A DNA stretch of 64,000 bases from Saccharina japonica (lineage: Eukaryota; Sar; Phaeophyceae; Laminariales; Laminariaceae): NCBI GenBank assembly GCA_008828725.1, contig MEHQ01001298.1, positions 1 through 64,000 on the forward strand, written 5' to 3'. Position numbers and translations under genes: made by a program. Shown in pieces: positions 8,728 to 18,929 of this stretch. The number at the start of each line of letters is the position of its first letter. Position 1 is the first letter of the stretch. Below the pieces are notes generated by a model. It searched no databases. It was not told where the DNA came from and saw nothing but the letters and a program-made list of their open reading frames with translations.

Positions 8728-11700
8728 ATGCGTTTCGAGCTGACTGGTAAATACGAGGCAGTTAATTTTGTCGTTGCGTATGCCCCAACAGAGTGTACCA
8801 AAGACACCGAGCTGAAACGTGTTTTCTGGAAAAAGCTGGAGGACCTAGTCGAACAGATTCCAACTAGAGAGTGTTTGTTCGTACTGATGGATGCTAATGC
8901 ACGAACTGGGCAGAGACTAGGGTGCGATGATAATGAAAACAGAGTTCTGGGAGCATACGGCCGCGATTTGATCAACGATAATGGCAAACGACTTCTGTCG
9001 TTCGCTACCAATTGCAAGCTAGCTCTCACCAACACTTTTTTCAGCACACGCAAGGGTGGAATATCGCATACTCACAACGGCACCGGCCCGAATGACCGTA
9101 AGCGCATTGATTACATCCTAACCCGGCAAGTCCATCGGTCTAGAGTACACGATGTTAAAGTTATCCCTCAGCCTCCGCCACCCGCTAAGGCTGATTCAGA
9201 CCACAACATCGTACACATGAAGGTTCGTCTCTCTGGACATTTTGCATCGAACCGACGAGCACGCCAGACACCAAAATGCCGACCGTTTGACCGCAAGGTG
9301 TTTATGTCCGACGGAAAATGTCGTGAGCGAGTAGTTGCGAGAGTCGTTTCCACTCTCAACCAACCTTTCCAACCACACAACATTGCTGGTATGGTTACTA
9401 TGTTCACCTCAACCGTCATCGATGCAGTAGAAGCCGAGGTACCACCCACATCGCACCAACCACGTAAGCGTCGGTGGTGTGAGTCGGCCGAAGCCTCGGC
9501 TTCCTTCAAAATAGCATGGTCCGCGAGGGAAGATGCGCGACAACACTTACGCGTCCACCCCCGAGATAGTACCGCGTGGAAGACTCTGAGGACCGCGTGT
9601 GCGAATCTTAGGGAGGTGGTCGCTGTAGGGGTACATGCGTATTTCGAAGAATACCTATCCGAAACCGAGAGACTCCTAGCTGATAATGACCAGCGAGGAT
9701 TTTACAAGCACCTGAAGGGTACTGTAGGCTTGGAAGGCAAGAAAGCGCGAAGCGAGCAGTTCATTAGGGACGAGGATGGCACGCTGCTACGGGATAAAGT
9801 GCTAATTCGTGAACGGTGGATGAGAGCCTTCCACAAACTCTTGAACACGAAATCACTGAAACTTGATCCCACTATCATCGATCCATTGCCACCACGACCG
9901 CTAGAACAATCACTTGGCGATGAGCCATCCGTGGACGAGATGATGGGAGCCGTTAAGACAATGCCGAATTGGAAAGCGGTAGGACCAGACGACCTGCCCG
10001 CCGAGCTACTGAAAATCGATCACCCCGATTTCATCCAATGCTTCCACCACATCCTTGTCAATGTTTGGATAACGGGTGAAGTCCCCCAGCAGTGGAAAGA
10101 CGCGATCATCAAGGTACTTTACAAAAAGAAGGACCGAACTGATTGCAACAACTACAGAGGGATTTCGCTTGTTGCCCATGCAGGAAAAGTGTTCATGAAA
10201 ATCGTCGCAATCCGTCTCAGCAACTACTGCGAGGACCGAGGCATCCTCCCTGAGGAACAGTTCGGTTTTCGTCCTACACGATCAACAGTCGACATGCTGT
10301 TCGTAGTACGACGATTACAAGAACTCGGACAAGACAGGAAAATCCCTTTGCGTACATGTGCTTCATCGATTTGCAGAAAGCATACAACTCTGTCGACCGA
10401 GAGCTGCTGTGGCAGGTTCTTACGCGCGTTGGCATACCAACCAAGATTCTTACAATCATCCGCCAGTTCGACGACGGCATGCGCGCTTGCGTACGCATAG
10501 ATGATGGCGAGCACTCTGGTTGGTTTAATGTCACGCAGGGGCTACGATAAGGCTGCGTGCTGTCGCCACTGCTGTTCAACGTGTTTTTCGCTGCTGTGAT
10601 ACACGTTGTTCTCGTACGCTTCAGCGAAGACGAAGACATCATGAGGTATTTGGTTCACCTCAAGGAGGATGTAGTCGTTAGAAAAGAGGTACCATTGGCA
10701 TGCGTTCGAAGGGCTGTATGGGGTATGCTGTACGCCGATGATGCAGGAATTGTCTCAACGTCTACGGAGGGTCTCGCTAAAATGATGACAGTCATCGTGA
10801 CTGTCTTCGAAGCAGCAGGCCTCACGGTTTCAGAAAAGAAAACCGAAACAATGATCTTACGAACACGGGACCAGACACCCCCTCCTCCGCCGCTCGTTAT
10901 CGAAGCAGCTGGTCAGAGGTATAGACAAACGAGCCAGTTCTTGTACCTCGGCGGCATTATCCACGAAGACGCTGACCTCTCGCTCGAAATCGCACGACAG
11001 ATCCGTCTCATGTGGGCGTGCTTCAAACGGTTCGGACCAGAATTGTACGACATGAAGACGGCTCGACTCAGTCTGGAAGTCCGCATGTTGAAGGCCGAGG
11101 TGATTGAGACCCTGCTATACGGATGTGTGACGTGGTCCCTCAGTGCACAACACTTCGCCAGGCTCCGATCGGTACACCACCAAATCCTCCTGCGTGTCAT
11201 TGGCTTCAAGCGTCGGCAGCGTGGCGACTATAGGACCCTCTCGTACGCAAAGGCTCTCAAGCAGACACGATGCGAGAGCATCGAAACGACGATCCGTAAA
11301 CGACGGCTGTTCTTTGCGGGAGCCGTGGCACGGCAACCCAAGGGGCGACTACCCAGTCGGGTGATGTTCGGGACCATGACGGGCGGGGAGGGACGCAGAC
11401 CGGGCGGACGACCAAAGTCCTGGCAGAAATGCGTTGCTGAAGACCTCAAGGTGTTTCAAGCCACCAAGGGGTCCACGGCACAGGTTCCGTTGGGTTTTGG
11501 AGTAGAGACCGCAGCGTGGACCGTTGCAGCAACTAAAGTGGGCAAGTGGTACAGAGGGGTCCTCGAAGCGGCTGAACAGTTCATGATCCGGTGGCACAAG
11601 GTCGAGGCGGAACTGAGTAGACAGCGCCACGCATCCGTCGCGGGGGGTGCACAAGGGAATGGGAAGGGAGGGGGCAACAGTCATACAGAAACCGCGGTTG

Positions 11701-11753
11701 ATGAAAGCAGGAGGGAGACAGCCGACAGGATAGCAAGGTACCAAGCTGATTAG
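8728..11753 (+). pseudogene. Non-LTR retrotransposon pol (endonuclease-RT), broken
   Basis: Relic of a LINE ORF2: an apurinic-type endonuclease followed by a reverse transcriptase, which would nick a target and prime cDNA synthesis there. Visible endonuclease motifs are YAPTE, LMDANARTG, RIDYIL and DSDHNIV. The start of the domain is missing. RT motifs in order are NWKAVGPDDLPAELL, NNYRGISL, CFIDLQKAYNSV (motif A), GCVLSPLLFNVFF (motif B) and YADDAGIVS with the catalytic YADD at 10,731-10,742. A C-terminal region follows with LLYGCVTWSL and RRPGGRPKSWQK. Breaks seen are one frameshift near 10,350 (frame +1 to frame +3) and one in-frame TAA at 10,548-10,550 inside motif B. The last segment is open to a TAG at 11,751-11,753. 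The motif pattern is of the RTE/CR1-like type, but the clade is not certain. Confidence 0.9.
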
Positions 11754-12620
11754 TACGTCCCGCCTGGACTACCCGTGCCGCGCGCCCCTGTAGATGCTTC
11801 GAACGCGGCTCTGCTGTGTTTTTTTTTTTTCGTTTCGTTTCGTCCTCTTTAGTTTCATTGTTACTCTCGTTCTTATCACTGTGATGAGGAAGAAGTACTA
11901 CCTGGCTGGGTGGATGGCGAACTGGGTGTTGTTTCCCTTGGTTATTTCTGGTGAGCTTTTTTCATTTTTTCTTTTCTTTTCTTTTTTTACTTGGTGTACC
12001 GCCTGTTGTAGCGGGCACGACAGCGATGCTACAATCCCTCGCATCATCCATTTATTTTGTTTTATTTTTTATTTTTGTCGTGATCGCTTTTGCCTTTGTC
12101 TCTCCGCCCCCCCGTATTTTCCTAGGACTTTCTTCGGCTGCTTAGCTACGTACGTATACATTTTGTTTTTAGTTACTTACTCTTCTCTTTCCTGGACTCT
12201 CGTGTATGGCATGAGGACGAAACGGAACTGAGTAGGAAGTGCCACGTATCCGTTGTATGGGTGGCGCCCAAGGGAATGGAGACAGAGGGTGGAGCGGTTC
12301 GTAGGGAAACCGCGGCGGACGAAAGCAGGAAAGAGACGGCAAACAGAGTAGGCACCAGTACCAGACCGACTAGCTGGTAGAACCTGCCTGTACTACTGGC
12401 ACAAACCTGCCTCAGCTGGCTGGAAGGTACTTTTGGTGTGCTCTGGCTGCCTGTCCTTTCCTGTCGTTCTTAGTCTTACTTTGTTGGCACTATTTGTTTT
12501 CGGTTCATTTCATTTCATTTGGTCTCGTTTCATTTTATTTGGTTTCTTTCAACTATTAATAGATGTCGCATCTCATCTGGGAGAAGCACGACACTTTTTT
12601 CTTTTTATTTTGTCATGCTT
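11754..12620 (+). mobile_element. 3' region of the LINE-like element
   Basis: Pyrimidine-rich untranslated region downstream of pol. From 12,140 it is collinear with 1,600-2,090. It contains a second, degenerate copy of the pol C-terminal tail (around 12,250-12,350: AAGGGAATGGAGACAGAGGG and AACCGCGGCGGACGAAAGCA), so this part may be the end of another copy joined here. It ends with GTCGCATCTCATCTGGGAGA and a hairpin AAGCACGACA...TGTCATGCTT. Confidence 0.6.
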
Positions 12621-12699
12621 TTGCTTGGTTGCTTGATTGTTTATTTGCCTCAGTATTACTTTCTATTATTTTTCCTTTTCGCTTTTTTATTTTCTCTTT

Positions 12700-12930
12700 T
12701 TTTTTCTCTTGTATGCACCTGAATTGCTAGCAGGGTAGGTCTTGGCTGTCATACATGGCATTGCATTGTCTGCTCTGCCTACTGCACTGAGCGTAGTATC
12801 TCTGTGTCGTAGTTTTGTGACCACAGAACTGGTCGTACCTTTTTCAGGATGATAAATCGGCACGGACACTGGGTGTGCTGGATGTCGACGGGTAGAAAGG
12901 AAGGTTTAATGTTAGGAACACACACACAGC
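12700..12930 (-). repeat. T1 arm, right inverted end of the LINE-like element
   Basis: Reverse complement of T1, from CTCTTGTATGCACCTGAATT to GTTTAATGTTAGGAACACAC. It is nearly identical to the right arm of the foldback element at 6,515-6,741. Confidence 0.8.
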
Positions 12931-13007
12931 TACCCAGCTGCGTGAAAGAAAGAAAAAAAAAGCGAAAAGCGAAACGCGAAAAAAAGGAAAAAAAAACACA
13001 ATGTGTG

Positions 13008-13720
13008 TGTGTGTTCTTCACATTTAACCTTCCTTTCTACCCGTCGACATCCACGCACACACAGTGTCCGTTCTCTTTCTTCATCCTAAAAAGGTACCAG
13101 TTCTTCTGTGGTCACTAACTACGACACAGAGATACAACGCTTAGTGCAGTAAGCAGAGCAGACGCTGCTGTAATGCCATATACGACCGGCAATACCTGCC
13201 CTACTAGCAATCCAGGTGTATGCAAGAGAATTAAGAGAAGAAAAAAAAGAAGAGAAAAAGCAAAAAAATGGGGGGGGAATATTCATACATACCTGGTATA
13301 TATAAACCAGACCAACAAACAAAAAGGATTTCAAAAGTCTAAGAAAGAAGGCGTTGTGCTTTTCCCGGAGAGGATGTGACAGAGACATAATATATTAAAA
13401 AGTAAAATGAAAAGCAGTTAAACAGAGCAAGACCGAGAACGAAGCACACCAAAAGCACCTTCCAAACATCCGAGGCAGGTTTGTACCCGTATGACAGACA
13501 GGGTCTATCAGCAGGTTGGTCTTGTACCTTGCTACTTGCTTCCATGTTTTCCGTCTCCTTCCTGCTTCCGTCAGCCGCGGTTTCCCTACCAACCGTTCAT
13601 CCCTCTCGTTTCCATTCCTTTGGGCGCCACCTATACGACGGATGCGCGGCGCCTCGTACTCAATCCCGTGTGGTTTTCGTGCCACTCACAAAAGACAAGA
13701 CAGAGCACAGAGAGGAGGGA
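13008..13720 (-). mobile_element. 3' end of a second LINE-like copy, opposite orientation
   Basis: Read on the minus strand this is the degenerate pol tail (13,560-13,720, with the AACCGCGGCTGACGGAAGC block), the 3' region (13,340-13,550) and then a T1 arm (13,008-13,260). That is the same order as 12,140-12,930. The copy is truncated at about 13,720. It lies head-to-head with the copy ending at 12,930, separated by a short A/G-rich stretch. Confidence 0.65.
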
Positions 13721-13741
13721 ATAACAAAACAAATGAATTTG

Positions 13742-14075
13742 GTGGGTGGATCGTAAATGATCCGAGTCTGGCGGGAAGGCTTCTTGGCCTGGGTTTTTGT
13801 TAGTGGATGAGCTGCGGCAAGTTCCACACTACCCGGAGAGTTTACTCTTCGGGTGGCTATCCCCACCGCACCGGGCCCCTTCGGGGGTCAGGTCGGGTCA
13901 ACATGCTCAAGTTCCCGAAGGTCGTAGACAGCAAGGGCTGATACTTCCGAGGGGGCATGGAGTGAATTGACACACGACACGAAGTGCACGAAGTGAGACG
14001 TGGAAGTGTGGAGGGCGTAAGCTTTATTTTGACCCATCCGCCGGAGGATAAAAAAAAAAAAAAAAAAAAAAAAAG
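13742..14075 (+). mobile_element. Poly(A)-tailed retroposon of unknown source
   Basis: A 334-bp insert ending in about 24 A residues and bordered by the direct repeat GAATTTGGT (13,733-13,741 and 14,076-14,084). These are the marks of LINE-mediated retroposition. The body is G+C-rich and strongly self-complementary. A 12-bp hairpin (CTACCCGGAGAG / CTCTTCGGGTGG, loop TTTA) and a CCCC-TTCG-GGGG hairpin lie in a row at about 13,832-13,896. No tRNA box pair, known small RNA or convincing protein was recognised. It may be a processed copy of a structured non-coding RNA or an mRNA end. Confidence 0.75.
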
Positions 14076-14084
14076 AATTTGGTC

Positions 14085-15140
14085 CGTCCGGGACATTATT
14101 TCAATTCACGTTTTATGCTATACCGAGTTAAACAAATACTACTGTATACCAGGTAGTTAGTATTAGGAAAAAGGTCTTTAGCCAAAATCAGGTACACCTG
14201 GGCACTTTGGTGCGAAAAACAGGTACTACACTAAAACCATGTACAAATTACACGCTACAGGGTAGGACACCTCTCATTGGCCAGCCTCACATCGTACCTT
14301 TTTTTGGCATGAAATGGTCAGGTACACTGGATTTGTCTACTTTCGTTAGCTTTCAACTGATTTTAGCAATTTTTGAGCCAATCAGACGCCATGCGTACAC
14401 TATCTCTAATACGCCCGACACGAAGCCATCACCACACTCTGTACAAACGACCCGTCACAACGACTACAGAACGTATCATACGCGCGCATACAGCACAATG
14501 GACCTGCTGTTGTAATATATTACCTACTGCTGCTTGCTGAAACGAGAGCAGTTCAGTCTCCTCAAATTAACTCGATGTTTTGTTTGGTATTCTATCAATG
14601 TGGCTACGACCATACACATACATACGTACCTGGTACAATACGGAAATACACGTCGTACGTATGTAGGAGTGTGAGTCTGATCACGAAATCAATGAAAGCA
14701 TACGAACATATATTAATAGCCGTACTGAAAAGAACATACAACATTTATCAAGAGTTTGGCGGACACACACATTCGCTACGTATCATTCTGCTGTTCAGGC
14801 GCAATTCAAAAGTATGTTTGATTATTTCTCACACCCGAAAAGTCCTGAAAAGCACCGTTCCTGGCGTGCGCTTTTTAGTTGGTTTTAGTATTTACCTGGT
14901 TTAGGCTCAAATGGATCAGGTATACCTGATTTTGGCAGTTGCCCATTGAAAATGTATATTCGTGATCGCAAAGGCAAGACGAACCGATGCTGAGATTTCA
15001 AACGAAAACAAGTTTTTACTCTAATGCGATAATACTTGATGAGACACAAAGTATCGCCTTGCGGGTTCGTCTAACAAGCATCCTTGTTGTTACCCACTTT
15101 ACGTAGAATCAAGCGTAGAAGAGAAGCAGCTTATACTAAT
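14085..15140. other. Spacer, nothing recognised
   Basis: A/T-richer sequence with scattered GTACCTGGTA- and AGGTACACTGG-like motifs. The ORFs at 14,207-14,515 and 14,575-14,904 show no domain or splice context that would support a gene. Confidence 0.4.
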
Positions 15141-16110
15141 CCCCGATGCAGATGACATCTGTCTCGGGCGGGCGTCAAGTATGGCCCTCGGAGCTTATGA
15201 ATACCCTGAGAACGAATGGTATCCAAGTTGTACGAAAACGGACCAATCACTTATACAGAGGTAATTACCGGCCTTCCTAGCCCATACCATTACACTAGTT
15301 CACCCTGATGAGCCGTATATGCAGAAATATGGGGAAAACGGGGAAATCCCAGTTCCTCGAAATAGAACATGAGTCAAAGATGCGGCTCGTCAAAACCCCT
15401 CCCACACCTAAAGTTGCAAGGGTAAAAATCCGAAAATCACGCAAAGAAGGAAATCGAACGTAAACGCAGGTGCTGTGAACGAAGCCAACGTAAGAGACCT
15501 CCCGTGGGACGCCAACAAAGCGAGGGGGGGGGCAGAAGGTATCAACTATCAATAGCACCAAGAAAGAAAGAACTGACACCGTACACGGGATGGGCACTAC
15601 CACCCGCTTCGCGAGGGGGAAGCAAGTGCCTTGCTGAAAAGTACGTAAGAAGGATACACCACAATGAACGATACAGTCCTGTGCCACAGTATGAGTAGCC
15701 ATAATACTCTGACCGCCCCCCTCGGCTCTGGCGGGGATGGGCGTCGGCAGGACGAAATAAAAAAAAGGAAGAACGAACCCAATGGCAAACCCCATACAAA
15801 ACCCGACGCCGAAATGGCGAGACATATCTACTCTAAGCATTTGAAAGGAACATTCCTAGCCCCAAAGTCCATAAAAAAAACAGGACACTATCGAGGGCGG
15901 CGGCGGTATGAAAGTCAGCTCTCCACGGCCCTGCTTCGAGATTTGTCCACGTTACGTTGGCTCCCTCGAGAAAACACGCTCGCCATGTGGGCCTTGAGAC
16001 ATTAATAATCACGTACGGCTCCCATTGAAGTCGTCTAGCGCGCTGAAGGGAAAGGGAGCACGGAGCAAAACTGGAGTCCATAGTCCGAAAGGATGGTGCA
16101 TGGGCGCCCT
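15141..16110. other. Unassigned G+C-rich region with domain-V-like halves
   Basis: Open frames exist on both strands (minus 15,295-15,840; plus 15,504-15,698 and 15,664-16,005) but none matches a family I recognise. GAGCCGTAT (15,310-15,318) and ACGTACGGCTC (16,011-16,021) resemble the two strands of a group II intron domain V. They are about 690 bases apart instead of about 34, so no ribozyme is called. Confidence 0.3.
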
Positions 16111-18929
16111 CTGAGGGGAATATATATGTTGGTAAATATACCGGGCGTGCCTTCCGCAGTGAGTTATGGTGCGGTCACAACCGAACATATCGGCCCGGCG
16201 ACTGAAATAGTCGGTGATGAGTAAGATATAGGAATTGTACCGCAGCGTTACCAGAAGAAGGCCGGTGAATCCGGCGCTGGCGACGGTGTTGGATTCCGGA
16301 CAAGTAGGACAAGGTCAACGTCGGTTGTGTGTACGCGTCCTTTACCGGCAAGCTCCTGAATATCCGAAAAACGAGGGACGCCGATAGACCGGATGGCACG
16401 ACATGAAGTCGTGTGTCAGGGCCGGTGGGCGCAGCTGAAGCGGGTCCTTGTGTAGAACTCTCTGAAGTGAGAGGTGTCTGGGCGATGGTAGTCGCTGTGT
16501 GTGGGGCGTCTGCGGAGCCCAAGTTGTCTTCGGTGGGTACGGCGAAAACCGAAGCGGGAGCGGTGTCGGCGGCAGGCGAATTCGGCCCGCGGCCATCGAC
16601 GGTGTCGACGGAAGCAGAAGCACGAACGACGAAATTCTCCGAGGGAGCAGAAAGGCCGGAAATCCATATACGTGGCCCGTGTGTACAAAAATCGCAAGTT
16701 CCGCGGAAGTAAAGGGGAGCCCACCCAAGGTAGCACTTCCAGTGCAGGGCACCAGCCCACCCAAGGAAGTAGCGCGGGGGGGCACCAGCCCACCCAAGCC
16801 GACACCTGAAATCATCGAGGAAGGGGTGTGCAGTCCGCAGGCCCTTATGATATATAGATATTCCGGTCTTCACAGGGGTAAGGCTCGTCGATTCTCTGCG
16901 ATCGGGTTCCGTTGCAGGTTCCGGCAAGCGGTATGTATGGCGATTTTAGTGGTGGACGAAACGTCGTCTAGCGTTACTGTGCCCCCAAAAAGGCAGTGGC
17001 AGTATTCTGACAACGCAAGCCGAGGGCCGACGCCAGAAGCTATCGCCGAACCTTGAGGGCTTTGGTCGGCCGGCCCGTCCGAGAAAAAGGTCAAACCTCC
17101 AAAGGCGGACCCGTTTAAGCACTGGCCACGGTTAGCGAGACAAACGGCGGCGCTGTTAAAATCTCGTCGGTCCTGGTGCTCCCGGTGGGAGTGAAGTATT
17201 GACGAGAGAAGCCGGGGTGTGCCAACTCGGCCTCGCGTTCGCCAATTATCTCGCGAACAGCAGACAGCGCCTCAACGAGAAACTTTGACCCTCTCCACTT
17301 GCGGGAGTCACCGTCGCGGAGATCGTCCGCCGGCAGACCAATGCACCACACTTCGTCAAGAGGGCTGGCTTCAGCCAAAGTTTTTGGTGCCCGTGCGTGG
17401 CTCTGGTGAGGACATGATGCGTTCAACCGCACGGTGGTCTTTGAAAAGCCTGGCCTTTTCGGCCATTATATACTGCTCCGCGCAAGAATATGACACGTCG
17501 TCGACGAGAAATGGCGATGGAGATCACTGCAAAACGTAGGAAGGGGGCTGCCAGAACAGCACAACCTTTCCTGTTTAATATTCAAGAGTAGGGTCAAAGA
17601 GCGACGGTGTCCAACCGCCGGTGGCCGTACTGACAGTTCCGGCCTGCAGTATCCCGTTTGAGGGCACTGGGTCTCTCAAGTTTGGGCTCGCGGTGTTCCG
17701 AGCTGCAGTGTCCCCGTTTGGGGGCACTGGGTCTCGGGAGTTCGGGCCCGCGGTGTTCCGACCTGAAGTGTCCCCGTTTGAGGGCACTGGGACTCGGAAG
17801 TTTGGACCCACGGTTCCCCCGTTTGGGGGCACCGGGCCGTAGCAGGTTAGGCCTGCAGTGCCCCTCTCAGGGGGCACCGGGCCTCGGTTACGCAAGGCGA
17901 GTCCGAACCCACGGTTCCTGGCCTCGCGTCACCCACGCTCGTAGGCGGAAATTCGCAAGAAGGGGCTCTTGTTGCCCTCAAAGGGGCAGGGGGCTCTGGG
18001 CCCCCTCTGTTTGACGAAAGGCGCGAAACTTCCGTATTAATACGTGTATAGTGTCCAGTTGATCTGACTGGAGGCCGTAGTGTCACCACTGGCCCGTCGG
18101 GCACTCTAGGATTTGCGTCCGATTCCACGATTGACGACGGTGCATGCTGAACGTGAGTTAGCGTGCACGAAGACGAAGGGAGGTCTGTAGACCCTTGCGA
18201 CGTCTTCGAGAACGGTTCCCGGGAGGGCGGCAACAAGGTTCCCACCCGAGTTCGCTCTCTCCGTTTCCACGTCTTGGAGAAGGGGGACGAGGTAGCTTAT
18301 CTTGTCGCCTCTTCCTTAAAGGGAAAATGGGTTCTGTCGCGAGGGATCACCGAGTCGAGCCTCGCCAAAGGTCTCGGTGTTTTGGCGTCCGCCTTGCCAA
18401 ACCTCAAGCCAACCGCCACTTCACGGTCAGGTAGAGGGGTGGAAGGCGTTCTCGTGAACTAGAACATAGCGCAGGAGAATAATTTTGAGTGCTGCTTGGC
18501 GCGTGATAGGGAGGTGCGGCGTGTGAAGCGCATGCTCACTTGCCCCGAAGCAAGGGTCCGTTGCTTGAAGCGCGGGCCCCCGTTGCCAATTTTGAACCAC
18601 GGGTGAGGGGAACAGCGCTGGGAGCGCGCGTTCTCGTTGCCAAGTGAGGACCATGACTGAGGGGAACGCGGCCGAAGCGCGGGTTCCCGTCGTCGAACAT
18701 GTCCTCCGGCCGAGAGGAACTACACACGAAGCGTGTGTTTCCGTCTCCCGTACGTCACCGTGAGTATTATTAACAAGTGGCTGAGGAGCCCGTGGGTTCT
18801 TGATCGAGGTAACACTACCTGTCTTGCTGGCTGTACGAGCCTGAGGTACGCGAGCCTCTAGTAAAACATCAAATGGTTCTCCCGGTATTGCTGACGACGG
18901 ACGGGCGGGCTGAGCCGTACCGCTGTCGA
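16111..18929 (-). mobile_element. Downstream part of the gag-type retroelement relic
   Basis: G+C-rich continuation, on the minus strand, of the gag relic at 18,930-21,246. Frames are broken and consist largely of short-unit repeats: GGTGGGCTGGTGCC-type units (about 16,720-16,800), 60-bp units (17,653-17,830) and GAAGCGCGGG...CCCGTTGCC units of roughly 60 bp (about 18,540-18,740). No protease, integrase or reverse-transcriptase motif was found. Together with the gag this suggests a non-autonomous gag-only element. The 3' LTR was not identified. Confidence 0.45.
17653..17830 (-). repeat. 60-bp coding-type minisatellite
   Basis: CCCGTTTGRGGGCACTGG starts at 17,653, 17,713 and 17,773, exactly 60 bp apart, with a shorter last unit at 17,818. 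On the minus strand this encodes a 20-residue repeat of the form RDPVPSNGDT..RNTAGPNS. The unit length is a multiple of three, so the array arose or was kept inside a reading frame. Confidence 0.8.

Larger units (their letters stand above)
6866..12930 (+). mobile_element. Composite LINE-like element with inverted T1 arms
   Basis: A decayed reverse-transcriptase element bounded on both sides by the T1 repeat in inverted orientation. The left arm is split by two later insertions into 6,866-6,908, 7,596-7,711 and 8,431-8,632. Removing the insertions gives one continuous arm. The right arm is 12,700-12,930. Between them lie an 86-bp duplication, the pol pseudogene (8,728-11,753) and a pyrimidine-rich 3' region. 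The same order, 3' region then inverted arm, recurs at 13,008-13,720 (opposite orientation) and in reduced form at 6,361-6,741. The arm therefore appears to belong to the element rather than being chance flanking DNA. An alternative is a LINE inserted into a foldback transposon that was later copied as a unit. Confidence 0.65.

Noticed and set aside
15303-15350. Hammerhead-ribozyme-like CTGATGAG ... GAAA core
   Set aside because: Stem II can form (CCGTAT/ATATGG) but stem I does not pair and stem III has a mismatch, so no self-cleaving fold is supported.
15295-15840. 181-codon minus-strand ORF
   Set aside because: No domain, no conserved start context, and opposing open frames of similar quality. 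Coding status unproven.
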